DNA of 64,000 bases from contig NC_030854.1 in the NCBI RefSeq assembly GCF_000208745.1, positions 2,146,936 through 2,210,935 of the forward strand. Direction: 5' to 3'. Position numbers and translations under genes: made by a program. Position 1 is the first letter of the stretch. The number at the start of each line of letters is the position of its first letter. The notes below the pieces were generated by a model. It was not told where the DNA came from and ran no database searches. It saw nothing but the letters and a program-made list of their open reading frames with translations. The stretch comes from Theobroma cacao (taxonomy: Eukaryota > Streptophyta > Magnoliopsida > Malvales > Malvaceae). Of this stretch, positions 1 to 11,394 are shown piece by piece.

Positions 1-1314
1 ATTGTACGAACTATCTTGTATTACAATATTGTTAGTTTATTAAAATTAAGTTATGAATAAGATAAATATATATTATTTATTTCCGTAATATAAATAATTT
101 TAGAATATAAAATTTCTCTTACCAAGTTAATTTTTTTTAATAAATACAAAATTTATACATTTTGAATTATACAAAATGGTTAAAAAAGCTTTGAGATCAC
201 TATAGATTGGTATGATTGGTAGTAATGTTTTTTGTGGACTGATGCACAAGCGTTAGTGGAGAAAGCGACCTCAAAGGCGAAGCATTTCATACGTTCAAGT
301 CGGAAATTTATTATTGCTTTGAATATTGATCAAGCTACATAGGTACAAAAACTTTTGAGCACTGACAAGAATAATAATAATAATAATAATAATAATTGTC
401 ATTATATCAAAGAGTAAAATCTCTAATTTTATACGGTATAATTTGATGGAGGAGAATAAAATGATGTATGAACACATGAAAACAATGTGTGTATTCATTG
501 ACCTTAAATAATTGGGATTGGTTGGTCCTTTGCATCTTTAGTCAACATTTTCCAGGTGCTTGATTTTGTTTATATAATTATTGAAGGTTTATATTTGATA
601 TACTATTAAATTTAATTTAAAATTATGAATATTTATTTTAAAATTTTTTAATTTATTTATCAATAAAAATAATAATATTTAATTTATTGGCAATATATAA
701 TATTTATATACTGATAATGTGTTAGAACATAACATTTTATCCTTACACAAGCAATGACCACTTTATGTATTGAATTTTGATTAACTGCTAAGCAAGATAT
801 TATTACAAGCCACGTCAAACTTGGGCTTTTTGGATCTGCTCGTGCGTTTTCTTCGAAATATGGGCATAAATCTTTGAAATTAGACTCGTTTTTTGCAACG
901 ACTAGGTTTCAACTTAGATCACAAGCATGCCCCTACCTCTTACTTTAATAATAGTTGCAAGGCTTTTGCCTAAAGTCAGAGGTAGATTTTTCACGAGGAA
1001 AATGCTGTAAAGTACGGATTTTGGTACCACTTTCAACAGTGATATGTCTTCAAAGAGAACAACAAGTGTGGCAAAGCATGAAAGTCAAGATGCTGTGAAG
1101 AATTTTTAGAATATCAATTAATCTGTTCTAATTAATTAATCTGCTTAATATACTGATAAATTTTTATTAAAAAAATTATTAATTAGTTGATATCTCAATT
1201 CAAATTTATAGATTATATATTTTTATCATATTTAAGATGATTAATATTTATTGTTACGTAAATTATACGTGATTTTATAAAGAGAAAATTGTGAGAGAAG
1301 GATCTCGTGATAAG
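1..1314. other. AT-rich intergenic DNA with an AAT microsatellite
   Basis: No coding region is recognisable. The stretch is strongly AT-rich. It contains an (AAT)n microsatellite at about 370-396 and several A/T homopolymer tracts. The short open frames here have low complexity and no family resemblance. It ends where the left terminal repeat of the Mutator-like element appears to begin. Confidence 0.6.
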
Positions 1315-1400
1315 GTGATTTCAAAAATAACCATCCATATAAAGTTATCTGTTTCTATCCAAAAATAAACATGAGTAGATCAAAATGCCCTTAAAAATAT
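1315..1400 (+). repeat. Left terminal inverted repeat of the MULE
   Basis: It begins GTGATTTCAAAAATAACC and contains CAAAATGCCCTTAAAAA at 1381-1397. It pairs loosely with the inverted sequence at 12199-12293. The similarity is clear only at the outer ~30 bases and at the inner CAAAATGCCCTTAA block, so this is an old, diverged TIR. Confidence 0.5.
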
Positions 1401-1859
1401 CGTTTCAAATAAATGCTCAGCTGTTTGAGCTATCTGCCTTCCGCCAGAGAGAAAATGAAAAACATTAAAAATAAATGCGCGCAGCTGTTTGGGCTCGGTC
1501 ATCTTTCTCTGTCTCAACTCTGGCAAGTCTCTATTGAGCATCATCGTTATTGAGCATCATCGTTGTCAGCTCTCTCAGATCTCTGAACTGTATGAGCTCT
1601 GTCAACTCTTTGTTGATCACCATTGTCATCGGGCTGTGGTCTATCTCTCGACATCTGGCGACATTGTCGTAGATTAACACACCCTATAGCAGAGATGACA
1701 TCAAGGTACCTGTTATTGAGTATATTTTTGTAACACACTTAAATTTCTGAAACATTTGGTGTAAATGATAAGATGGATTAGAAACATTGCCCAGAGTTGT
1801 TACACGCCATGCATCTATAACATGAGTGAAGAGTTATTTTAGAGTGTCACGACTGTTCC

Positions 1860-2075
1860 TGGGGTATGGTGGGTTAACTGAATTTATGGGTTTTTGGCGT
1901 GTCATGGCTGTTCCTGGCGTGTCGTGGATTAACTGGTTTTTTGAGTTTTTAGCGTGTCATGGATGTTGGTGTAACCAGTCAGTAATTACAGTGATGCATG
2001 GCGTGTCACGATATTTGACTTGATATGCATGGCGTGTTACAATATTTTACGTTATATGCATGGCGTGTGACAACA
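1860..2075 (+). repeat. Minisatellite array A (TGGCGTGTCA core)
   Basis: About seven irregular units contain GGCGTGTCA or a close variant. The last three follow the ~31-bp rhythm GCATGGCGTGTCACGATATT. This is the inverse orientation of arrays B, D and E farther right. It ends just upstream of the first transposase ATG, so it occupies the transposase promoter or leader position. Confidence 0.75.
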
Positions 2076-2102
2076 CGACTGACAAATTTTTGATCACGAC
2101 TT

Positions 2103-5023
2103 ATGATAAGACACGATGGTCAGTGGGTGGATGACATTTACAAGGGTGGTGAGTCACGAATGCGGTGGGTTAGGATTGATTTGTCGTTTGTGGGCTTGAT
2201 GAAGCTAGTTGAAGATATTGTTGGGGTAAACTCAAAAATTGATGAGATTGAGTTACATGCATTGATCAGTACACTCGGAGAGCTATCACAGCTAATTATC
2301 AAGGACAATGAAGATGTTGCATTAATTTTGCTAGAACAGAGGAATGTTCCGGCTGTGTATGTCAGCATTAAGGGACGCCAAACAAATATTATGTCACATG
2401 GAGAAGTTGGACAACATGGTAATTAGCTCAATCAAAATGAGATTTACAATGCTTCACATATACCACAGCATTTGGTCCGTAACCCACAACAATGGCAATT
2501 GAGGTATGCACAAGAGTTTGTGCAGCCCGGTAGATACACGACATTCACAAAACAGTTGGTTGTACAATTGCGATCAGGATGTGCATCAAACCAATTTGTT
2601 GCTTCTCTTGAACAAATGCAACGATCGGGTGAAACTGTAGAGTGTGTAATGCCATTGTCAAATGAGAAGACGATAGTTGAGGATAACAATGTGAGGTTGG
2701 AGGGTGACACTGCGACGATGGAGTATAATACTGCATTTGATGAGGGAAATGAGGATTTGTTCATTGTCGGTGAAGATAGATTTGATCACACTTCAGATGA
2801 TGGGCTTGAACAATCGCAAGATGACAGTTCAAATGATGACTGCCTTTATGACAGTGACATTCAATTTGCAATAATGTTGAAGGTGAAACAGAACCTGTTG
2901 GAGGTGTTGATGTATGAGATGTTTAGTGTGATGACCCCATATACAATAACACCATCACTGGTGAGAACGGGATTCGTTCCCTTGATACATTGCTCGATGA
3001 CAGTGATCAGAAAAGGGGAAATGTAGGGATATCTCGTACGTGGGTAATTACAGCTGCAGAAAGGTTCTCCTTCTAAACAATTACCACTGAGGAGTTGACA
3101 TGTGCCGAAGATCGCTTATACAAAGGAAGAATGTTTTCGTTGAAGGCCGAGTTGAAACGAGCTTTGAACATGTTGGTTATAAAAGAGAAGTTTACGATAA
3201 GAGTAAAAAGGTCATGTAAAGCTCGTTATGAGGTTGGTTGCGAGGACAAGGCATGCAAGTTCAGTGTTCGTGCAATGAAGTTACCTGATAGAGGAGAATA
3301 TTGGAAAGTTCAGACATTCCACAAAGTACACACTTGTACCGTTGATGGTTTGCAAGGGCGATTTCCAACTACGAGTGCAAAAATGATTGGTGAACTTATG
3401 TCACACAAGATTCGGGCTAATGGAGTAGCATTGAGACTTAAGGACATAATTTATGAGATGAGGGTTCAGTGGGGATTGGTATGCTTGTATGGTAAGGCTT
3501 GGCAAGCGAATGAATATGCAGAGAGGCTTGTTTTCGATCCACTAGAGGAGTCATTTCAACTACTACCATCGTATTTTTATATGTTGGAACAAGAAAATTC
3601 TGGCACAGTGATTACAGTGGCTACTGATGAGGAAGAGAGATTCAACTATTGTTTCTGGTCATACGGGGCTTGTATTCGGGGGTTTAGGGATGTAATGTAT
3701 TCTACGGTTGCAATTGATGCGACACATCTGAAAGGCAGGTTCAAGGGTGTTCTGTTTATCGCTGTATGCAAAGATGCGAACGAGTGCGTATATCCAGTTG
3801 CGTTTGGCATCGGCCATGTTGAGGACGAAGACTCGTGGACGTGGTTTCTTAGCAAGTTGCGTGATGCGGTTGGTTGTCTTGAAAACACTATGTTCATTTC
3901 TGATCAGCATCGCGGCATTAAGAAAGCAATCCAAAATACATACCCATAAGCGCACCATGGTTTATGCAGTTACCACTTGAAAAAAAAACTTTAAAAACAA
4001 GTTCAAGCGTAACGATGTTTGTATGCTTTTCACCCTTGCTCGAGATTGCTATAAGGTGGCCGATTTCAACAGACATATGAACCAGATATAGCAAATTCAC
4101 CTTGGAGCCCACGCTGACCTTATGAGAATAGGGCTTGAGAAATGGGCACGTGCATGTTCACCGGTAAGGTGATACCAAATGATGACATCCAACATTGCGG
4201 AATATGTTAACTCATGCTTGAAGCATGCAAGACAAATGCCGATCACTGTTTTGATCGAGTTCATCAGAGACATGTTCCAACGTTGGTTCTATGAACGGTA
4301 CGAGGAAGCCGTCAAGGTGACCATGCCCCTTAGCCATTGGGTTGCTAGGCAGTTGAGTAAAAGGTTCAGTGATGCACATCACTTTCTAGTTAAGCCTATC
4401 AATCGAGTGGAGTTTGAAGTTAAAGATGGGAAGATGAACGGACTTGTAAACTGGTCCAGGAATACGCGTTCATGTTGTGAGTTTCAAACAGATTTACTGC
4501 CATGCAGCCATGCCATTGCAGCAATAAGGTTAGAATATCTTTATTTCTTATTTGAATCATAATTGACATAGCATTTACATTGTGCTTGAAGATTGAGTTT
4601 TTAGTATTTTTTAGTAAATACAATCGTGAAGCCATTGAATTCTGCACTGACTACTACAAGACAACCGTTTTCGTGGAGGGTTATTTAGGATCCATTAGGC
4701 CAGTAAGGCATCTTAATGAGTGGGACATCCCCCCTCATGTGAAACAAATTGTTGTCTTACCCCCACTTTGGAGAGGCCAAGCAGGAAGACCTAGGAGGAA
4801 AAGGATTCCATCAGCTGGTGAAGGTAGTCGAGTAAGGAGATGTTCGTAATGCAAGAGGTACAAGCATAACAGACAGAATTGCCTATCCCCATTTGCAGTT
4901 CCATCCACAAATCTGGCACCATCTCCAAGTCAATCGATGACTCCACGACTGCGCCGACCCAAAGCATGTTCAAGTTGCAGACAAACCGGTCACACACGCA
5001 GCAATTGTCCAATACGTTACTAA
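2103..5023 (+). pseudogene. MULE transposase pseudogene (MuDR N-terminal, DDE, SWIM and two zinc knuckles)
   Basis: A Mutator-type transposase that would have cut and moved the element. The start ATG at 2103 opens an N-terminal MuDR-like region (WVDDIYKGGESRMRW). A MULE catalytic region follows, with IDATHLKG at about 3713 and ISDQHRGI at about 3897. Next come TSNIAEYVNS, a SWIM-type zinc finger ending PCSHAIAAIR, an intron at 4529-4614 (GT...AG), and two CCHC knuckles ending at the TAA at 5021-5023. The second knuckle, CSSCRQTGHTRSNC, is intact. Broken by in-frame stops at 2424, 3074, 3947, 4089, 4170 and 4847, a frameshift near 2870, and one extra A in the A9 run at 3980-3988. Each stop is one C-to-T change from a codon that suits the family (CAG, CAA or CGA). 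It faces the C48 pseudogene tail to tail. Confidence 0.9.
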
Positions 5024-5106
5024 ATGTGTTGTGAATGAAAACAGCCTGACCGCCTAACTAAATGTGTCTGAAAATTGTAGTTGAATTCGTTTTGCTTTAC
5101 AGATTT

Positions 5107-5350
5107 GTTTGCTCGGTCATTCTATAAGGCACTTTTAGTTACGAACTTTGTTGCCAAACATTTCAGGCAGATAAGCATGTCAAGGCCTCTGTCTGATCAA
5201 GATCGTGTTAAAGTACATTCTTACATTGTTTGTAAAAATGTTTTCGATTACAATCTCCATCAGACAGGAGCCATGTATTTACTTATCTGCCTGAAATGTT
5301 TGGCAACAAAGTCTGTAACTAAAAGGGCCTCATAGAATGATCGAGCAGAC
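5107..5350. repeat. Inverted repeat, 69-bp arms with a ~105-bp loop
   Basis: The left arm (5107-5175) and right arm (5281-5350) are about 90 percent identical as inverted copies. Each encodes, in opposite directions, a peptide like ARSFYEALLVTDFVAKHFRQ. Right of the second arm, 5345-5500 matches 10513-10650, the start of the DUF1985-type exon plus its upstream intron and minisatellite. The right half is therefore a duplicated fragment of that gene's 5' part, and the left arm is a further inverted copy of it. Confidence 0.8.
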
Positions 5351-5472
5351 AATATGTCAAGATCCTCATACTGTATGCATTGGATCTGCAAAACATGGCA
5401 CAGATGCACTAGTGAGTTAAGCCATAATATGCAACAAGGTATACAGAAGAAATAAATAAGGAATAAATGTGA

Positions 5473-5745
5473 GACACGCCATGCATAACAAGTAAAATAT
5501 TGTGACACGCTGTGCATATCAAATAAAATATTATAACACGCCATTCATAACAAGAAAAATGAAATGCAACGCCATGCATAACCAATTAAACGTTGTGACA
5601 CGTCATGCATAACAAGTTAAACGTTGTGACACGCCATGCATAACAAGTAAAAAGTTGTGACACGCCATGCATAACAAGTTAAACATTGTGACACGCCATG
5701 CATAACAATTAAATTGTTCTGACTCGCCATGCATAACAAGTTCTG
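5473..5745 (-). repeat. Minisatellite array B, nine 31-bp units
   Basis: Nine head-to-tail units follow the pattern GACACGCCATGCATAACAAG plus about 11 more bases. The 31-bp length is not a multiple of three. Substitutions are scattered, with one unit altered near 5565. It lies just right of the inverted repeat, which copies the arrangement of array E beside the DUF1985-type exon. Confidence 0.92.
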
Positions 5746-5969
5746 GTGTGTAAATTTAGACATACTATTTTATAATGGCAGGATAGAATTTTGGCCTGAA
5801 AATAACTGAAAAAATAAGGGAGGATGGATACAGAATAATTTCATGCTGGAAGTAATTAGATGGATGGAAAAATCTATATATTCAATGTTAATCAATATAA
5901 TGTTGGGTTGGTGCAGCCGGTGTGCCTGGAAGAGAAAGATGACGAACTTGGAAATTAATTAATGCAAAC

Positions 5970-6255
5970 CTGGGGTGACACGCGACGGCCCTATTCTTAT
6001 GACACACCGACTGAAAGCAGATTAATGGCGTCACACGCTGAGTATTTGGAGATTTATGGCGTGACACGCCACGGCCCAATTCTTCTGACACGCTAAGTGG
6101 AAGCAGATTTATCGGCTGACACGCCGAGTGCTAATGGATTTACGACGTCACACGCTGACTTATTGCAGATTTTTGGGATGACACGCTGAGTGCAAGCAGA
6201 TGTATGTTGGGACACGCTGAGTGGTATCATGTTTACGGCTCCACACGCTGACTTC
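5970..6255 (-). repeat. Minisatellite array C, diverged GACACGC units
   Basis: About nine units of 31-37 bp contain GACACGCTGAGTG, GACACGCCACGG or GTCACACGCTGA. They share the GACACGC core with arrays B, D and E, but the rest of the unit differs (AAGCAGATTTATGGCG type). It lies between the two pseudogene 3' ends. Right of it, 6270-6450 is an AT-rich patch with repeated TTGTGTATACA motifs. Confidence 0.8.
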
Positions 6256-7920
6256 TTCCGACTGTGTATCAAATTAAATATATTGTATATAGAAAAGGAA
6301 AAAAATTCTTGGTATCAAATTAATTGTACAAAATATATTGTGTATACAGAAAGAATTATATCTGTTTACTATGAATTGTATACAATAAATTGTGTATACA
6401 AAAAATGTGTATAAAATGAATTGTATAAAAAAATTTATGTGTACCAAAAAAATTGTACAGATAAAGGCCTATATGTTCAGGGTTCGCTCTCACAACTGTT
6501 GGAAAAAATTTTCAGAGCATATTACCGACGCATTTTTGCAATCATATTCTGCTTAATTTTGGTCTTTTTTTATTGCAAAATATGCTCGATGTACCATATC
6601 ATGAACATACCGCAGCTGACACTATCATTCTACCTATGCACTTTAGCTTTTGGTAGATGAATATCCAATGGCATCGGTGTCAAATCTCATCTCTTACGAC
6701 GTATATTGTTGAAATAACCGGCTTGGTGGCAGATGAATGGCATCATTGTCGTCAAGGGTGTCATCTGACCCGCACGAACTCCGTTATCCTTAGCATCCGA
6801 AGTTCTTGCTGAGTCCACCACCTTGATCGTCTACCTCACCAAGTCGATCTTTGCAACCACCCAATGCCCACCAACGTTGTAAAGCACAAGGATGAAATCA
6901 ACATCTTCCCATTTTTTGGCGTACGTTGGCCTTTCACCCTCCACATAGCCCCGTAACTCATCTAAAATTTGCATTTTGGCTCGGGCATCTTCTGTTGGAA
7001 ATTCGGTCTGTAGCATACCGATGGTGTCTTGTGAAACATGTAAACATTAGCTTACACTTCATGCAATCAAAAACTTAGTATTTATAGAATTGAACAATTT
7101 TCAAATAAACTTACGAAGAATATCGTATCAACCACGCATGCACAGGTAGTGTACAACTTCGACTTCGGCCTTGTCATTCGCTTGCAGAGTAGGCTGAATC
7201 ATGCGTCGATATGTTCACTTGTCATTTCCTCATTGGGATCCTCTAAGGTTATGAAAAAGTCAGCCCCTTGATCCCCTAAAATGACGACGTTACGCCTGCG
7301 TATGTAACATAATTAATTTCATAAGTCTTGGTGGATAACTGTTTCATTAAAAAACAATATTTGCAATTTTATTTACGAGCTTACCTCGCGGACTCCTCTT
7401 TCTTGAAAGCTTCGTAGTCTTCTACGATTTTATCCCACACATCTCGACGAGTCACTAAGGGGTCGATGAATGGCTTGCCATGTATTTGCTCGCCATTTTC
7501 AGCCGTGCCTGCTCAGTTGGGTCTAAAATTTCTGCTGCACCATGATGGACAGCAGATGATTCTAGTGACGACGACCGTATCTCAACTGCATCAGGAATGC
7601 TCCCACGATAAAGAACGATAGCTCCTGTTACTGCATCGACGAATGCATCGGCCGGAGGAATATGCTCTCCTTTACCATCATCTAACTGAAGGGTGACATC
7701 CATTGCCACAGTTTCTTCGACGACGTCATCTACAAGAGTTACGTGCTCTCCGTCAGCACCAAGAATGTCATCGTTAATGTTAACACCAGGTTCATGATGC
7801 TGTCCATCATCAGCATCATCGTGCTCCAGACCAGCACCGTGAGATGGACCACCCTACAAACTTGGAAAAATCGTTAGTTAGCTAATAAAATACTACAAAC
7901 CATAAACAATAAAATGTTGT

Positions 7921-8155
7921 GACACATAGTGCATACCAAGTAAAATGTCGTGACACGCCATGCATAACAAGATAAACTTGGTGACATGCCAAGGATAACG
8001 AGGAAAATGTTGTGACACGCCATGCATAACAAGATAAACTTGGTGACACGCCAAGGATAACAAGCAAAATGTTCTGACATGCCATGCATATCAAAATCAA
8101 ACGTTGTGACACGCTATGAATAACAAGTAAAATGTTATGACACACTAAAGCTGAC
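7921..8155 (-). repeat. Minisatellite array D with a 62-bp higher-order dimer
   Basis: Seven units of about 31 bp on the GACACGCCATGCATAACAAG theme. Units 2-3 and 4-5 are near copies of one another, alternating CATGCATAACAAGATAAACTTG with CAAGGATAACNAG types, so the latest amplification step copied a dimer. The array lies in the intron between exons 8323-8502 and 7386-7854 of the C48 pseudogene. Open frames across it are translation artefacts of the repeat. Confidence 0.9.
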
Positions 8156-8586
8156 ACGGTAATAACTAACTATAATACAAATGTCCTAACCCGCTAATGA
8201 CCAAAAATCAGTTAAACCACTACCACTTAACCCCAACAACCATCAAAACCATCAAGAAAACACAGTCTAAACAGTTGCTAAACGTAAACCATCAAAATAC
8301 AAGTGAAGATAAAATAACGCACTTGTGATTTAAGGCTGTCAAGAATTCGACCAACAATACGATCCTCAATCGTCTGCATTGCTACACTTAATGACTGAAT
8401 TGAAGCCTTCAGGTCTAACATATCTTTTTCATGCTTGCGCATGATCCGTCGGAGCTGACGGGTTGTGGCTGTTCCGTCATTGACTGTTCTCGACTGGGTC
8501 AACTACAATAACATATATAACTGTGTTATTCAATAATCATATATGGAATTGTTGAACATTAACTGTTACAACTTTAATATCCTAAC

Positions 8587-9121
8587 CGACGGCTCGTTAG
8601 CAGTCTACGGTGGAGTCGGACCAATCGGTGCTTCAGGACCTGTCGTCGCTTTCGCATACTACAATTACATATTTAACTGTGTTATTCAATAATCACGTAT
8701 GAAATTGTTGAATATTAACTGTTACAACTTTAATATCCTTACCGCGGGCTCGTTAGATGTCTGCAGTGGAGCTGAAAGGATCGGTGCTTCAGGACCTATC
8801 GTCGCTTCCGCAAACTACAATTACATATATAACTGTGTTATTCAATAATCATGTTTGAAATTGTTGAACATTAACCGTTACAACTTTAATATCCTTACCG
8901 CCGGTTAGTTAGCTGTCTGCAGTTGAGCTGGATCGATCGGTGCTTGAGGACTTGTCATTGCTTTTGTAAACTGTAATTACATAAATTACTGTGTTACTCG
9001 ATAAACATATGTGATAATGTAGAACACAAACTGTTAGAATCGATTTTACCAATGGGTCATTTCCACTCTGCATCTGAGGAGGACCGGTGGGTGGTTCTGG
9101 AGCTGTCGACCCATGGTCCAA
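8587..9121 (-). repeat. Four tandem 72-nt exons with copied introns
   Basis: Four exons of exactly 72 nt (24 codons, phase 0) lie at 9050-9121, 8899-8970, 8743-8814 and 8587-8658. The three lower-coordinate copies are clear duplicates encoding proline-rich peptides like GPEAPILSAPLQTSNEP. Their introns are also copied: each donor side starts GTAAGGATATTAAAG or a close variant. The fourth (9050-9121) is diverged but keeps length and phase. The repeat period is about 156 bp. Copy 8587-8658 has TAG at codon 18, where its sisters have CAG. Copy 8899-8970 has TAA at codon 22. Confidence 0.88.
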
Positions 9122-10637
9122 CTGCAAACACATAAATGTTATTCGATAATCACAAATGGAATTGGAGAACACAAAACCGTTACAATTGTCTTTACCGGCT
9201 GTTCACTATTTTGACCATGGTCGTCCCCTTCATCCATCAACTCATCAACTAAAGCAACGGTGGTGCGCATCCACTTCGTGACACCAGAGGCTCTTTTCTC
9301 CTTCAAGCTTTTCTTTTTTTGCCTCGCACTTAAGCCCCAATCCAACTGATCCTCGATGTGCCCTATTGGCACGTACTCGTGGCCCTCCGATAACAGGACA
9401 TCAAGGTCCACAAAATACTTTCGGAGGGCCTTATCCGCGGTGGGTTCCAACGTCTCCAGTGCCCTCAACTGCAAATAAACAAATAAAATGTTATCATTAT
9501 CGAATAGGGAAAATTATTTTACAAATATAACGCAAAAATTAGCAACTATTCACTCACTTGGTCAGATGACTCTAACTTCTAAAATGCCTTGTAGAAGTCT
9601 TTTGGCTTCTGATTGCAATCCCATCTGCACATTCGTGGGTGGACGTTGTCCTTCGGACCAGAGGGGGTAACTATTTTTTGGAGGGCCGAAATTACCTCCA
9701 TTGCCCAGAATTGCATGTCAAATGTAACCATTATCAGACCGTCAATCATAAACGACTGCACCCATAAATTTTTTGTTCGAAAGGAAACTGAAAAATGTTA
9801 TGTTTTAGTACTTGTATCACCCATGCGAATCCGTAAATGTTGTAGCGTAATTGAGTTTCCTTTATCACGCTCAAGTCAGGAACTCCGAACCCTTTCAAAA
9901 GGTAGTCCAAGGTCAGCTTCCAAACATAGTGCCCCCATAGGAAGACATTCCAAGCGTCGATGTCCTCCACCAATGACAGCAACCAAGGCGTCACCCGTCT
10001 ACGGTAGTCTTGACCAAATAAAATGTTATTCACGATCAAGACGAGTGCCATCTTGATCGTGTCTCCTGGTCGCTGAAAGTTACCCCTGCGGAAGGTATCA
10101 AGCAAAGCCTGCAGCTTAACGTTGTCCTGCCCGTTCCAGTATCTTTCATGAATTCCATCCGCAGCAACCTCATACGGTTGTCTGAACACATCGGGCATTA
10201 GACCAAACTTTAGCCCATTGATGAGGCAGAACTCCTGCTTTGATAGCTGCGCCTTGCTCTTGCCAATGGCAAACCATAGCTCGTGGTCCATTGACTTCCT
10301 CTTAGTGATTCGGTGAATCATGATGCTGTGCAAGAGATCGACGCAAAAGTACCCCTGTGGATAGACGTCCAAGAGCATTTTGAAGCAGGTACACTTAACT
10401 GGATCGTACTCTCCCTTCTGTTGGAGAGTCTTTGTGATGTAATGTAGCTGCGACCACTTACAGTGAGTGTTAATTGCGATGTTGAATGCCCACTTCTCCC
10501 TCAGCACGATCAGCAAATTGTCAAGATCCTTATACTGTCTGCACTGGATCTACAAAATATGGCACACATGCACGAGTGAGTTAAACAGTCATGTGCAACA
10601 AGGTACACTAAAGACATAAATAAGGAATAAATGTTGT

Positions 10638-10930
10638 GACACGCCATGCATTGCAATTAAAATGTTGTGACACGCCATGCATAACAAGTAAAATGTTGTG
10701 ACACACCATGCATAACAAGTTAAACGTTGTGACACGCCATGCATATCAAGTTAAACGTTATGACACGCCATGCATATCAAGTAAAATGCTGTCAAACGCC
10801 ATGCATAACAAGTAATATTTTGTGACACGACATGTATATCAAGTAAAATGCTGTCACACGCCATGCATATCAAGTAAAATACTGTCACATGCTATGCATA
10901 TCATGTAAAATGCTGTCACATGCTAATAAC
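10638..10930 (-). repeat. Minisatellite array E, about nine 31-bp units
   Basis: About nine tandem units GACACGCCATGCATAACAAG or GACACGCCATGCATATCAAG plus a variable tail. They lie immediately upstream (- strand sense) of the DUF1985-type exon. The junction sequence at 10513-10650 is duplicated at 5345-5500, where array B takes the place of array E. Units decay toward the right end (CACATGCTATGC). Confidence 0.92.
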
Positions 10931-11394
10931 TAACTATAATAACAATGGCATCACATGGTAAACACCAAAAACTGCTAAAACCACTACAGCTTAACCACAA
11001 CAACCATCAAACCAACAAGAAAACACAGTCTAAACATTTGCAAAACAAAACAAAAAATCCGAACATATCAAACAAACCCAGAAAAAAATAAAAAAATTAA
11101 CGAACACAAGAATGTTACGATTTGGAGACTCATTGACCTCTTCATTCATGGCCGACATTTTTACTGGTGCTGTGGTTTCGTTCCGCTTGCAAAGAGCCTT
11201 CTCGAACACTCTGGTACTGACGGGAATGAGAAATGAATCACACAGACGTTACGAATTCTGAATAATAACTATTTAAAATGAAAAATGGCCTTCTAATATT
11301 TTTATTTATTCTGAAAAAGGAAAATTAATTCAGTGGAAGTCTAAAGGATTACCACGTTAACTGCTTGTTTTTTTTTTCCTCTCTCTATTTCAAA

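Larger units (their letters stand above)
6560..10549 (-). pseudogene. DUF1985 / C48 (Ulp1-like) cysteine protease pseudogene carried by the MULE
   Basis: A multi-exon gene resembling the Ulp1-like genes of plant MULEs; related proteases cut SUMO or ubiquitin-like tags. Supported exons, 5' to 3' on the - strand: 9813-10549 (DUF1985-type, with LINGLKFGL), about 9560-9752, about 9196-9471, four 72-nt exons (9050-9121, 8899-8970, 8743-8814, 8587-8658), 8323-8502 (coiled-coil-like), about 7386-7854, one near 7110-7300, and the protease part. His is in GGHWVVAKIDL (codon 6864-6866), Asp in KVVDSA (6813-6815) and Cys in DSVSCGMFMI (6612-6614), so the triad survives. Stops at 9579, 8905, 8605, 7199, 6831 and 6630, plus a frameshift near 7460-7500, break it. 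A possible first exon lies at about 11111-11222. Array D sits in one of its introns. Confidence 0.85.

Noticed and set aside
7874..8157. Overlapping - strand open frames with repeated ACHNILLVMHGVSQ-like peptide
   Set aside because: This is translation of the 31-bp minisatellite, which lies in an intron of the C48 pseudogene. The + frame at 11478-11726 is the same type of artefact in array F.
5473..10930. Regular ~31-bp repeats resembling a CRISPR array
   Set aside because: The whole 31-bp unit is repeated with drifting substitutions, there are no unique spacers between constant repeats, and the genome is a plant. They are minisatellites.
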